This document shows, in pieces, positions 6,813 through 15,120 of a stretch of DNA of 19,925 bases. A program made the translations under genes and the position numbers. The notes below the pieces were generated by a model. It saw nothing but the letters and a program-made list of their open reading frames with translations, had not been told where the DNA came from and made no database searches. Origin of the DNA: Phytoactinopolyspora endophytica (GTDB lineage: Bacteria > Actinomycetota > Actinomycetes > Jiangellales > Jiangellaceae). Positions within the stretch are counted from its first letter, which is position 1; each line of letters starts with the position of its first letter. The stretch covers positions 26,272 to 46,196 of the forward strand of contig NZ_ML142849.1 in assembly GCF_004138495.1 (NCBI RefSeq), read 5' to 3'.

Positions 6813-8576
6813 TCAGCCTTCGTCGGGCGTGGCGTCGATCCCGGCCTCCTTGCGCTGCTGCGCCGTGATGGGCGCCGGAGCGGCAGTGAGCGGGTCGTAA
6901 CCGCCGCCGGTCTTCGGGAAGGCGATCACGTCGCGGATCGAGTCCGCGCCCGCCAAGAGCGCGACGATCCGGTCCCAGCCGAACGCGATGCCGCCATGCG
7001 GGGGCGCACCGTACTTGAAGGCGTCGAGCAGAAACCCGAACTTCTCCTGTGCTTCCTCCGGGGAGAGCCCCATGATGTCGAAGACGCGCTGCTGCACGTC
7101 GCGGCGGTGGATACGGATCGACCCGCCCGCGATCTCGTTGCCGTTGCAGACCAGGTCGTACGCGTACGCGAGCGCGTTACCCGGGTCGGAGTCGAAAGTG
7201 TCCAGCCATTCCGGCTTCGGTGAGGTGAACGCGTGGTGCACTGCCGTCCAGGCACCCGTCCCCACGGCGACATCGTCGGTCTCGGAGCTCGCCTCGAACA
7301 GCGGCGCGTCGACCACCCACACGAAGGACCAGGCGTCCTCGTCGATCAGCTTCGCCCGCTGGCCGATCTCCAGACGGGCGGCGCCCAGCAGCGACTGCGA
7401 CGACTTGCGTGGGCCGGCGCCGAAGAAGATCGCGTCGCCCTCGGCGGCGCCCACCAGCGACGGCAGGCCGGCCTTCTCCTCGTCGGAGAGGTTCTTCGCC
7501 ACCGGGCCGGACAGCTCACCGTCCGCGCCGACCAGCACGTAGGCCAGGCCCTTCGCCCCGCGCGCCTTAGCCCAGTCCTGCCAGCCGTCGAGCTCCTTGC
7601 GAGTCTGCGACGCGCCACCGGGAAACACCACGGCGCCCACGTACGGCGCTTGGAAGACACGGAAGGTGGTGTCCGCGAAATGCTCGGTCACCTCGGTGAT
7701 CTTCTGCCCGAACCGCAGGTCCGGCTTGTCACTGCCGTACTGGTCGAACGCCTCGCGATAGGTCATCCGCGGCAGCGGCGTAGCGATCTCGACGTCGACG
7801 AGCTGCCACAGGGCGGTGATGATCCGCTCGGTCAGTTCGATCACGTCGTCCTGCTCGACGAAGCTCATCTCGACATCGAGCTGAGTGAACTCCGGCTGCC
7901 GGTCCGCACGGAAGTCTTCATCGCGGTAGCACCGCGCGATCTGGAAGTACCGCTCCAGCCCGGACACCATGAGCAACTGCTTGAACAGCTGCGGCGACTG
8001 TGGCAACGCGTACCACGAGCCCGGCCGCAGCCGGGCCGGAACCACGAAGTCCCGCGCACCCTCGGGGGTGGAGCGGGTCATGGTGGGCGTCTCGACCTCG
8101 ACGAAGCGTTCCCCGAGCAGGACCTCGCGCGCCACCCGGTTCACCTCGCTGCGCAGCCGGATGGCCGCGGCCGGACCGCTGCGGCGCAGGTCCAGGTAGC
8201 GATGCTTCAGCCGAACCTCTTCACCCACGGACGAGCCGGCCGAGGGGTCGTCGATCTGGAACGGCAGCGGCTCGGACTCGCTGAGCACCTCCACATCGGC
8301 GGCGATGACCTCGATCTCACCGGTCGGCAGGGCCGGGTTCTCGTTGCCGGCGGGACGTGCGGCGACGTCACCGGTCACCTTGATGCAGAACTCGTTGCGC
8401 AGCCCATGCGCGACGGCCTCGTCACGGACCACTACCTGCGCGACGCCCGATGCGTCCCGCAGATCCAGGAACGCGACTCCCCCATGATCGCGCCGCCGGG
8501 CGACCCACCCGGTAAGCGTGACGGTCTGGCCGGCGTGGTCGGCACGGAGTGTGCCGGCCTCATGGGTACGGAGCAC
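6813..8576 (-). CDS. aspS: Aspartyl-tRNA synthetase, probably non-discriminating (AspRS/AsxRS)
   Basis: This class II synthetase charges tRNA-Asp with aspartate. The 587-residue length includes the bacterial insertion domain. An N-terminal OB-fold anticodon-binding domain covers about 1-105 ([11 protein letters not shown] at 23-33). Motif 2 lies in [20 protein letters not shown] (215-234), and motif 3 is [22 protein letters not shown] near the end. Residue 31 is His and a Gly follows RPA at position 77, matching the residues reported to give relaxed tRNA-Asp/Asn recognition; mycobacterial AspRS shares the RRRDHGG stretch. Such enzymes also make Asp-tRNA-Asn, later amidated by GatCAB. The start is GTG 8576 with GAGAGGA 8 bases upstream. 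Confidence 0.97.
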   Translation of the reverse strand: MLRTHEAGTLRADHAGQTVTLTGWVARRRDHGGVAFLDLRDASGVAQVVVRDEAVAHGLRNEFCIKVTGDVAARPAGNENPALPTGEIEVIAADVEVLSESEPLPFQIDDPSAGSSVGEEVRLKHRYLDLRRSGPAAAIRLRSEVNRVAREVLLGERFVEVETPTMTRSTPEGARDFVVPARLRPGSWYALPQSPQLFKQLLMVSGLERYFQIARCYRDEDFRADRQPEFTQLDVEMSFVEQDDVIELTERIITALWQLVDVEIATPLPRMTYREAFDQYGSDKPDLRFGQKITEVTEHFADTTFRVFQAPYVGAVVFPGGASQTRKELDGWQDWAKARGAKGLAYVLVGADGELSGPVAKNLSDEEKAGLPSLVGAAEGDAIFFGAGPRKSSQSLLGAARLEIGQRAKLIDEDAWSFVWVVDAPLFEASSETDDVAVGTGAWTAVHHAFTSPKPEWLDTFDSDPGNALAYAYDLVCNGNEIAGGSIRIHRRDVQQRVFDIMGLSPEEAQEKFGFLLDAFKYGAPPHGGIAFGWDRIVALLAGADSIRDVIAFPKTGGGYDPLTAAPAPITAQQRKEAGIDATPDEG

Positions 8577-8650
8577 GTGAAGGATCCTCTCGGGGTAGGT
8601 CGGTCGGGCCGGCGCATGCGATATTGCACGGCGTGCCTGCGCCGCCTGCG

Positions 8651-8656
8651 ATCTTA
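8651..8656 (-). promoter_or_regulatory. Possible -10 box (TAAGAT) for aspS
   Basis: On the minus strand TAAGAT stands about 75 bases before the aspS GTG and would give a leader of roughly 65-70 bases. No good -35 hexamer is present at the usual distance. It is the best match to TANNNT in the 192-base gap, which otherwise shows only the large hairpin at 8700-8747. Confidence 0.28.
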
Positions 8657-8699
8657 CGCAAGCCGCGCCGCTGGACGCGACTCACTTCCGACCTCCCAT

Positions 8700-8747
8700 G
8701 ATCATCAACGGGTGGACACACGAGGACGCGGCCACCCGTTGATGATC
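8700..8747 (-). terminator. Perfect 16-bp inverted repeat, likely terminator of the symporter gene
   Basis: The 16-base arm at 8700-8715 (GATCATCAACGGGTGG) is exactly complementary to the arm at 8732-8747, with a 16-base loop. It lies 22 bases after the symporter stop codon and upstream of aspS, so it most likely stops symporter transcription before aspS. There is no U-tract on either side, so a protein-binding or RNA-processing role is also possible. Confidence 0.65.
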
Positions 8748-8768
8748 GTCGGGGTTAGGAGGAGGCCG

Positions 8769-10205
8769 CTAAACGCGGTCTTCCTCTTCTGGTCCCCGTC
8801 CGCGACGTCGCTCCTTCAGCGTCATGCCCTCCGGACTGTTCAGGTACTCGCGAGTCTCCCGGGCGACGAGGCCGGCCAGGATCAGCAAGCCGATCAGGTT
8901 GGGCAGGGCCATCAGGCCGTTCATCACGTCGGAGAAGGTCCACACCGTCTCGAGTTCGGTCACTGCACCGACGTAGACGACGAGAACGAAGACGGCTCGG
9001 TACGGCATAACCCCGACGCGTCCCACCAGCCGCTCCACGTTGCGCTCGCCGTAGTAGGACCATCCGAGCAGGGTGGAGAAGGCGAAGAACGCCACGCTGA
9101 CCGCGACCACGTGGTCGCCCCAGTCACCCGGCAGTCCGGTCTCGAAGGCCAGCGAGGTCATCGGGGCGCCGTCCTCGCCGCTTTGCCACGCACCGGTGAC
9201 GATGATTACCAGGCCGGTGAAGGTCACGACGACGATGGTGTCGATGAACGTCTGCGTCATCGACACCAGTGCCTGCCGTACCGGGTGCGTGGACTTCGCC
9301 GCCGCGGCCGCGATGCCGCCGGTGCCCAGGCCCGACTCGTTGGAGAAGATGCCGCGCGCGACGCCGTACCGTAGGGCGAACAAGAACCCCGCTCCAAGGA
9401 AGCCGCCGACCGCGGAGGTCCCCGTGAACGCGTCGGTGAAGATCAGCTCGATCGCGTCGGGCAGCTCACCGACGTTCGCCAGCAGCACCCAGGTGCCGGC
9501 GAGCAGATAGACCACGATCATCAGCGGGACGAAAGCCGCGGTCACCTTGCCGATCATCTTGATCCCGCCGATGATGACGGCGCCCGCGCAGATGGTCAGG
9601 ATCAGGCCGGTCACCCACGTCGGCACGTTCCACGATCCGTCGGCCGTGCTCGCGACCGTGTTCGCCTGGGTCATGTTCCCGATGCCGAAGCTGGCCAGGA
9701 TGGCGAAGACCGCGAACGTCACACCAAGGATCGGCCCCAACCGGCCCCTGATCCCGTGCGTCAAGTAGGACTGCGGGCCGCCGCTCTGCTCACCTGCCGC
9801 GTCGGTGTGCCGGAACTTCACGCCCAGGAACGCTTCACAGTACTTGGTAGCCATACCGACCAGGCCGGTGATCCACATCCAGAACAGCGCGCCCGGCCCA
9901 CCGAGATATATGGCACCGGCGACACCGGCGATGTTGCCCACACCTACCGTCGCTGCCAGAGCCGTCGTCAGTGCTTCATAGTGGGTGACATCGCCCTCAC
10001 CACCGGGCTCTTTGCGTTTGAGCAGCCCCAGACGCAGCGCGCGCCCCAAGGTGCGGAACTGGATGGCGCTCATCCGCCATGTCAGGTACAGACCAGTTCC
10101 CAGCAACAGTGGAATGAGGATGCCGAAGAAGTCGTAACCTCCCCATGTCTCCCCACCCCAGACCAAGCCGGATGCCCGGCTCAGAAAGTCATTCACGTCG
10201 TCCAT
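8769..10205 (-). CDS. Sodium:alanine/amino-acid symporter (AGCS family)
   Basis: This is a multi-pass membrane protein of 478 residues, predicted to import alanine, glycine or a related amino acid with sodium. The AGCS signature region is clear: ALAATVGVGNIAGVAGAIYLGG then PGALFWMWITGLVGMATKYCEAFLGVKFR (about residues 87-136). A second hallmark is FSNESGLGTGGIAAAAAKS, and about ten hydrophobic segments follow the family pattern. The ATG at 10205 has AAGGAG about 8 bases upstream. The gene sits between hisS and aspS and is flanked by its own hairpins and a 181-base upstream gap, so it is probably a separate transcription unit placed in a core block. A GlnR-box-like sequence upstream hints at nitrogen control. 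Exact amino-acid preference is not readable. Confidence 0.95.
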   Translation of the reverse strand: MDDVNDFLSRASGLVWGGETWGGYDFFGILIPLLLGTGLYLTWRMSAIQFRTLGRALRLGLLKRKEPGGEGDVTHYEALTTALAATVGVGNIAGVAGAIYLGGPGALFWMWITGLVGMATKYCEAFLGVKFRHTDAAGEQSGGPQSYLTHGIRGRLGPILGVTFAVFAILASFGIGNMTQANTVASTADGSWNVPTWVTGLILTICAGAVIIGGIKMIGKVTAAFVPLMIVVYLLAGTWVLLANVGELPDAIELIFTDAFTGTSAVGGFLGAGFLFALRYGVARGIFSNESGLGTGGIAAAAAKSTHPVRQALVSMTQTFIDTIVVVTFTGLVIIVTGAWQSGEDGAPMTSLAFETGLPGDWGDHVVAVSVAFFAFSTLLGWSYYGERNVERLVGRVGVMPYRAVFVLVVYVGAVTELETVWTFSDVMNGLMALPNLIGLLILAGLVARETREYLNSPEGMTLKERRRGRGPEEEDRV

Positions 10206-10280
10206 ATCGAGGCTCCTTCAGTGCTCGAGTCCGGGACATACTGCCGTGCCGGACGTCGGCTTGACTAGCCCTAGGCAACT

Positions 10281-10298
10281 CGGTCACATGACCGTTAC
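10281..10298 (-). promoter_or_regulatory. GlnR-box-like site / short palindrome upstream of the symporter
   Basis: Read on the minus strand, 10298-10283 is GTAAC, six bases, GTGAC, which fits the actinobacterial GlnR half-site pattern and the AC-n9-AC core. Overlapping it, CGGTCA and TGACCG (10281-10294) form a palindrome with a 2-base centre. It lies about 78-93 bases before the symporter ATG, a plausible activator position. GlnR binding is an inference. Confidence 0.4.
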
Positions 10299-10328
10299 AT
10301 TTCTGTTCGCCGGGCATAGGAGCACAAG

Positions 10329-10344
10329 GGCCGCGACTGCGGCC
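10329..10344 (-). terminator. Short GC-rich hairpin after hisS
   Basis: GGCCGC and GCGGCC pair perfectly around a 4-base loop, about 43 bases after the hisS stop. No U-tract follows beyond CTTGTG. It is a plausible actinobacterial terminator that isolates hisS from the symporter gene. Confidence 0.45.
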
Positions 10345-10386
10345 AGGCGCAGACATGACTTCCGATCCGCGAAGCCGGGCCTCGGG

Positions 10387-11664
10387 TCATTCCAACGACG
10401 CGAGCCTGTCTCTGGCCTGGGAAATGACGTCACCAAGCGGGATCGCCAGCTGTTCGCCCGACTCGAGGTCCTTCATCTGAGCGACGTTCTCGGCCAGGTC
10501 CCGCTCCCCCAGGACTATGGCGATTCGGGCACCGCTGCGATCCGCGGCCTTCATCGCCCCTTTGAGGCCACGGCCGCCGACGGCGATGTCCGCCCGCACA
10601 CCCTCGCGGCGCAATGCGGTCACGACTCCGAACAGCCGCTGCGCCGCATCGTCGCCGAGCGGGACGGCGAACACGTCGACGCCGGTACGGCCGGGTAGCG
10701 TCAGTCCTTCGGCTTCCATGGCCAGCAGAGTCCGATCCGCGCCGAGCGCCCATCCGACGCCGGGTAGTCGCGGTCCGCCGATGAGCTCGGAGAGCCCGTC
10801 GTACCGGCCTCCGCCCCCGACCGCCGACTGTGCGGCACCGATGCCGGAGTGAACGAACTCGAAAAGGGTGCGGGTGTAATAGTCCAGGCCGCGCACCAGC
10901 CGCGGGTCGTCGTCGAACGGCACTCCGGCGTCGGACAGCAGAGCGCGGACGGTGTCGTGGTGGGCACGGTCGGAGTCGGACAGGAACTCGCTCATCAGGG
11001 GCGCCTCGGCCAGTGCGGCCTGAACCTCCGGCCGCTTGTCGTCGAGTACCCGGAGCGGGTTGATCTCCACCCGCTTCGCCGTGTCCTCGTCCAGGTCCAG
11101 CCGGCGCAGGTACTCCTGCAGCGCCGCCCGGTAAGCCGGCCGTGATTCGTCGGAGCCGAGCGAATTCACGACGACGCGCACGCCGGTGAGACCGAGTGCG
11201 CGGTAGGCGTCCATCGCCAGCACGATCAGCTCGGCGTCGATCGCTGGGTCCTCTGCGCCCAGCACCTCCGCGCCCACCTGCGAGAAATGCCGGTAGCGGC
11301 CCTTCTGGGGCCGTTCGTACCGGTAGTACGAACCGGAGTACCAGAGTTTGACCGGCAGCGCCCCACGGTGCAGTCCGTTCTCCAGCGCGGCACGGAGCAC
11401 CGGTGCGGTGCCCTCCGGACGCAACGTGACGTCGTCACCACCGCGGGTGGTGAAGGTGTACATCTCCTTCGTCACGATGTCGGTCGACTCGCCGACCCCG
11501 CGGGCGAACAGCGCCGTCTCCTCGAATGACGGCGTCTCGATGTAGCCGTACCCCGCGTGCCGCAACGGCTCCGTCATGGCGTCACGCACGGCCAGGATCG
11601 CCTCGCCGCGTGGAGGAACGAAGTCGAACGTGCCCTTCGGGGCACGGAATACCGGTTGGTTCAC
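10387..11664 (-). CDS. hisS: Histidyl-tRNA synthetase
   Basis: This class II synthetase attaches histidine to tRNA-His in the cytosol. Its 425 residues match the bacterial norm. Motifs seen: KGTFDFVPP near the start, [13 protein letters not shown] (80-92), motif 2 [17 protein letters not shown] (113-129), the histidine-specific [15 protein letters not shown] (256-270), GGGGRYDGL (283-291) and motif 3 near [16 protein letters not shown], then a C-terminal anticodon-binding domain. The start is GTG 11664, supported by AAGGA a few bases upstream. The MBL hydrolase gene ends 25 bases before it on the same strand, so both are probably one operon, an arrangement common in actinobacteria. Confidence 0.97.
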   Translation of the reverse strand: MNQPVFRAPKGTFDFVPPRGEAILAVRDAMTEPLRHAGYGYIETPSFEETALFARGVGESTDIVTKEMYTFTTRGGDDVTLRPEGTAPVLRAALENGLHRGALPVKLWYSGSYYRYERPQKGRYRHFSQVGAEVLGAEDPAIDAELIVLAMDAYRALGLTGVRVVVNSLGSDESRPAYRAALQEYLRRLDLDEDTAKRVEINPLRVLDDKRPEVQAALAEAPLMSEFLSDSDRAHHDTVRALLSDAGVPFDDDPRLVRGLDYYTRTLFEFVHSGIGAAQSAVGGGGRYDGLSELIGGPRLPGVGWALGADRTLLAMEAEGLTLPGRTGVDVFAVPLGDDAAQRLFGVVTALRREGVRADIAVGGRGLKGAMKAADRSGARIAIVLGERDLAENVAQMKDLESGEQLAIPLGDVISQARDRLASLE

Positions 11665-11689
11665 AGGATCCTTCTCACGAGTGTCGTTG

Positions 11690-12388
11690 TCACAGGTCGC
11701 GCAGGAACGGATTCACCGCGCGCTGGTTGCCGAGCGTGTCGCTGTCGCCGTGACCCGGCAGCACGTTCATCGCGTCGGGTAGCCCGCCGTCGTGCTCCGG
11801 CGTGGCCAGCCATTCGAGCGTCTGATCCATCAGGCCCGAGTCTCCGCCCGGCAGGTCCGTGCGGCCGATCGTGCCGACGAACAGCACGTCGCCGGTGAAC
11901 AGCAGCGACGACGGCCCGACGTGACGGTCGTCGTCCGGGGCCGGAACCGAGTACAGCACCGACCCCTCGGTATGGCCCGGCGCGTGCATCACCCGAACCG
12001 GCACACCGGCCGGTTCGATCTCCTCGCCTCCGCTGAGCGGGCGGACGTCGGACGGCCGCGACCACGCATCGGCGAATGCCGTCAGCGCCGGAGCCAGGTC
12101 CGGGCCCAACGTTCCGATCGGGTCGTCCAGCCGGTACTCGTCTGCCTGGTGGATGTAGACCGGTATGTCCCAACGGCGGCAGAGCTCGGCCAGCCCGAAT
12201 GTGTGATCGACGTGTCCGTGGGTCGCCAACGCGGCCGCAGGCCGGAGACCATGGCTGGTCAGAATGCTGTCAAGTTCCTCGTCCACGCCGATGCCCGGAT
12301 CGATGACCAGGCACTGGTCACCGCCGTCAGGAGCGACGATGTAACAGTTGGTGCCCAGCACAGGGCTGGCGAACGACAGAAGCTGCAC
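11690..12388 (-). CDS. MBL-fold hydrolase, glyoxalase II-like
   Basis: This is a two-metal hydrolase of 232 residues. Metal ligands are visible in order: THGHVDH (H57, H59, D61, H62), the PGHTEGS histidine near 137, the FTGDVLF aspartate near 166 and the LPGHG histidine near 214. TNCY near the N-terminus is also typical of glyoxalase II-like proteins. The family hydrolyses thioesters such as S-acyl thiols; with actinobacteria using mycothiol rather than glutathione, a mycothiol-linked substrate is possible but not shown. It lies directly upstream of hisS, as is usual in actinobacteria. The GTG start at 12388 has a TAATCT hexamer 6 bases upstream and no Shine-Dalgarno sequence, suggesting leaderless translation. 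Confidence 0.9.
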   Translation of the reverse strand: MQLLSFASPVLGTNCYIVAPDGGDQCLVIDPGIGVDEELDSILTSHGLRPAAALATHGHVDHTFGLAELCRRWDIPVYIHQADEYRLDDPIGTLGPDLAPALTAFADAWSRPSDVRPLSGGEEIEPAGVPVRVMHAPGHTEGSVLYSVPAPDDDRHVGPSSLLFTGDVLFVGTIGRTDLPGGDSGLMDQTLEWLATPEHDGGLPDAMNVLPGHGDSDTLGNQRAVNPFLRDL

Positions 12389-12394
12389 CCGGCG

Positions 12395-12400
12395 AGATTA
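12395..12400 (-). promoter_or_regulatory. Candidate -10 box (TAATCT) of the MBL-hisS operon, leaderless
   Basis: On the minus strand TAATCT (TANNNT) ends exactly 6 bases before the GTG at 12388, so the transcript would begin at the start codon. This fits the absence of a ribosome binding site. The rest of the 136-base divergent gap to the DUF349 gene holds a plus-strand TAGACT at 12456-12461 as a possible -10 for that gene, without a clear -35. Confidence 0.5.
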
Positions 12401-12524
12401 CCGCCCGCGTCCCGATTGCCGCGAACTCGTTATCTTCTCTCCGGCGTATCCTGCCTAGACTGTCCCTTCGCAGCACCCTCATACTGTTCCTATGCCTTCA
12501 CCCGACCCCGGATGAGGACCCGCC

Positions 12525-13865
12525 GTGACGCAGAACCCCGGTAGCCCGGAGCAAGAACCGCTCCAGGCGGCCACCGCTGACGATCCGACCGACGCACAGC
12601 CAGCACCAGAGCCAGCAGAGTCTGCCCCCGAGACCGTCGCGTCCAACGAATGGGGCCGGGTCGACGCGACTGGCGAGGTGTTCGTCCGAACGTCAGAGGG
12701 TGAACGATCCGTCGGCTCATGGCAGGTCGGCCAGCCGGAGCAGGCGCTGGCCTTCTTCGGGCGGAAGTTCGACGACCTCGCAGTCCAGGTGGATTTGCTG
12801 GAGCAGCGCCTGTCGTCAGGCGCGGCACCGCCCGATGAGACCGCGGCCGGCGTCGCGAAACTGCGTGAGGCCTTGACGGATGCCAAGGCGGTCGGTGACC
12901 TTGATGCGCTCTCGCGACGGCTGGACGCCGTCGAAGCCCACGTGTCGGAACGCCGGGCGGAGCGCAAAGCGGCACGGGCCAAGGCCCAGGAGGAGGCACA
13001 GGCCCGCAAGGAAGCGATCGCGGCCGCGGCTGAGGAGATCGCTGAGGGCAATGACTGGCGCGCCGGCGCCGATCGGCTCCGCGCCCTGCTGGACGAGTGG
13101 AAGTCGCTGGCACGGCTCAACCGCGCCACCGACGACGCGCTCTGGCGCCGCTTCTCCACGGCCCGCACCCACTACACGCGGCGACGCAAGGCCCACTTCG
13201 CCGAGCAGGCCGAGCGGCGCGATGCGGCGCGGGTGATCAAAGAACGGATTCTCGCCGAGGCGGAAGAACTGGCGACGTCCACCGACTGGGGACCGACCTC
13301 GCGTAGGTATCGCGACCTGATGGCGCAGTGGAAGGAGGCGGGTCCCGCCCCACGGAATGTGGAGGACACGCTCTGGAAGAGGTTCCGCGCCGCGCAGGAC
13401 ACGTTCTTCGACGCACGCTCCGCCGAGCAGGCGCAGCGCAACGATGAAGAGAACGCCAACCTGCAGGCGAAGGAGGCGCTGCTCACCGAGGCGGAAGCGC
13501 TGCTACCGGTCCAGGACTGGAAGGCCGCGAGAGCCGAGCTCCGTTCGATCCAGGAACGATGGGAGGAGATCGGCTACGTCCCGCGCGACGCCAGGCGTTC
13601 GGTCGAAGGGCGGCTGCGGCGCGTCGAGGATGCCATCCGCGATGCCGAACAGGCCGACTGGAAGCGCAGCAACCCGGAAGCCTACGCACGCGCACAAGAC
13701 ACGGTCGACCAGTTGCAGAGTCTGATCGCGGACTTGGAGCAGAAGGTCGAGAAGGCGCGCGCGTCCGGCAACGAGCGCAAGCTCCGCGAAGCCGAAGAGG
13801 CCTTGGAAGCACGCAAAGCCTGGCTGGACCAAGCTATCCAAGCCCGCGACGAGTTCGCGCGCTGA
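12525..13865 (+). CDS. DUF349 domain protein
   Basis: This is a highly charged, mostly helical cytosolic protein of 446 residues. After an acidic, proline/alanine-rich N-terminus (1-40) comes a short globular part (WGRVDATGEVFVR, 43-55), a coiled-coil stretch (about 85-170) and three DUF349 repeats starting near NDW at 176, TDW at 253 and QDW at 331. Each has the W, spaced basic helix, W pattern; the third lacks the WxRF of the others. A final coiled coil covers about 390-440. The function is not established; the family is commonly neighbour to relA, MBL and hisS in actinobacteria. The GTG start at 12525 has GAGGA about 8 bases upstream. The next gene follows after 34 bases. Confidence 0.9.
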   Translation: MTQNPGSPEQEPLQAATADDPTDAQPAPEPAESAPETVASNEWGRVDATGEVFVRTSEGERSVGSWQVGQPEQALAFFGRKFDDLAVQVDLLEQRLSSGAAPPDETAAGVAKLREALTDAKAVGDLDALSRRLDAVEAHVSERRAERKAARAKAQEEAQARKEAIAAAAEEIAEGNDWRAGADRLRALLDEWKSLARLNRATDDALWRRFSTARTHYTRRRKAHFAEQAERRDAARVIKERILAEAEELATSTDWGPTSRRYRDLMAQWKEAGPAPRNVEDTLWKRFRAAQDTFFDARSAEQAQRNDEENANLQAKEALLTEAEALLPVQDWKAARAELRSIQERWEEIGYVPRDARRSVEGRLRRVEDAIRDAEQADWKRSNPEAYARAQDTVDQLQSLIADLEQKVEKARASGNERKLREAEEALEARKAWLDQAIQARDEFAR

Positions 13866-13899
13866 GCCGCCTCACGTCCGTCCCCGCCCCACCTCGTCG

Positions 13900-15078
13900 A
13901 TGCCGACCTCCGCGCCGAACGCCGAGTTGATACCCGGACATGCCGACGTCGTGATCGTGGGCGGCGGCGTGATGGGGACGAGTATCGCCTTCCACCTCGC
14001 CGAAGCCGGGGTGAGTGACGTCGTCGTGCTCGAACGGGACGAACTCGGCAGCGGCAGTTCCGGCAAGCCGATCGGCGGTGTGCGCGCCCAGTTCTCCGAT
14101 CCACTCAACATCGAGCTCGGTGCCCGGAGCCTGCGGGCCTACCAGGACTTCGCACGACGCCCCGGCCAGGACATCAAGCTGGACAACGTCGGCTACCTGT
14201 TCCTGCTCACCACCTCCGAACAGGTCGCCGCGTTCCGCGACAGCGTCGCCGTGCAGAACGAGCTCGGCGTGCCGAGCCGGCTGATCAGCGCGGACGAGGC
14301 CCGGCAGCTGTGCCCGTACGTGACCACAGACGGACTGCTGGCCGCCGCCTTCTCCCCCGACGACGGCCATGCCCGGCCCGCCCTCGTCATCGAGGGCTAC
14401 GCCCAGGCAGCGGCCAAAGCCGGTGTGCGCATCATGACCCACTCCACGGTGACCGCCATGGACACCCGTCATGACCGGATCACCGCCGTGCACACCTCCC
14501 GCGGCACGATCACGTGCTCGGCCGTGGTGTGCGCCGCAGGTGCGTGGTCCGCACGCATCGGCGAGATGGCGGGCGTCGACCTTCCGGTGCTCCCGTTCCG
14601 CCGCCAGATCGCCTTGACCGTGCCGCTGCGGCCTTCGCCTCCACGTGTCCCGTTCACCATCGACTTCGACTCATCGGGGTACTTCCACAACAGCGACGAC
14701 GGCCTGCTCTTCGGCCTGGCCGACCCTCGCGAGACGGCCGGGTTCGACACGGAATGGACTGCCGACTGGCTGGAGCCGTTCCGCGCCGCGATGCTCCGGC
14801 GCGCCCCGGACCTGGCCGACATGGCCGTTGCCACCGGGTGGGCCGGTCTCTACGAGGTCACGCCGGATCACAATGCCTTGATCGGCCGTGCCTCGTCCCC
14901 GGAGAACTTCGTGTACGCCACTGGGTTCTCCGGGCACGGCTTCCTGCAGGCGCCCGCTGTCGGGGAGATCGTGCGTGACCTCTATCTCGGCCGCACGCCG
15001 CCCGTCGACGTCACCCCACTCAGCTGCGAGCGGTTCAGTGCCGGGAACACCATCCGGCCCGAGGGGCACGTCGTGTAG
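13900..15078 (+). CDS. FAD-dependent amine/amino-acid oxidase, DAO family (sarcosine oxidase beta-like)
   Basis: This is a flavoprotein of 392 residues predicted to oxidise a secondary amine or amino acid such as sarcosine, dimethylglycine or proline analogues. The FAD Rossmann motif GGGVMG is at 21-26 with the ribose-binding acid in VVVLERD (41-47), then GSGSSGKPIGGVRAQF (50-65). The C-terminal FAD motifs GLYEVTPDHNALIG and GFSGHGFLQAPAVGEIVRDL are clear. The cysteine that holds FAD covalently in monomeric sarcosine oxidase is not seen in the matching stretch, so FAD is likely non-covalent. The ATG at 13900 has no good ribosome binding site. The gene lies 34 bases after the DUF349 gene and is probably co-transcribed with it, although their functions look unrelated. 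Confidence 0.88.
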   Translation: MPTSAPNAELIPGHADVVIVGGGVMGTSIAFHLAEAGVSDVVVLERDELGSGSSGKPIGGVRAQFSDPLNIELGARSLRAYQDFARRPGQDIKLDNVGYLFLLTTSEQVAAFRDSVAVQNELGVPSRLISADEARQLCPYVTTDGLLAAAFSPDDGHARPALVIEGYAQAAAKAGVRIMTHSTVTAMDTRHDRITAVHTSRGTITCSAVVCAAGAWSARIGEMAGVDLPVLPFRRQIALTVPLRPSPPRVPFTIDFDSSGYFHNSDDGLLFGLADPRETAGFDTEWTADWLEPFRAAMLRRAPDLADMAVATGWAGLYEVTPDHNALIGRASSPENFVYATGFSGHGFLQAPAVGEIVRDLYLGRTPPVDVTPLSCERFSAGNTIRPEGHVV

Positions 15079-15102
15079 ACGCGCGCCTAGCCCAGGGCAC
15101 GT

Positions 15103-15120
15103 CCGGTCGTGTCAGACCGG
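15103..15120. terminator. Hairpin between convergent oxidase genes
   Basis: CCGGTC (15103-15108) and GACCGG (15115-15120) form a perfect 6-base stem with a 6-base loop in the convergent gap. The loop holds the stop codon of the minus-strand oxidoreductase. It could work as a shared terminator for both genes; no U-tract is present. Confidence 0.4.

Noticed and set aside
7233..9374. A 713-codon open frame on the plus strand
   Set aside because: It is antisense to aspS, the gap and the symporter gene. The translation is low-complexity Arg/His/Asp/Gly-rich with no domain, as expected from a GC-rich shadow frame.
12479..13168. A 229-codon minus-strand open frame over the DUF349 gene
   Set aside because: The Ser/Ala/Arg-rich product is the usual shadow of a helical, charged protein; the DUF349 frame has repeats and a ribosome binding site.
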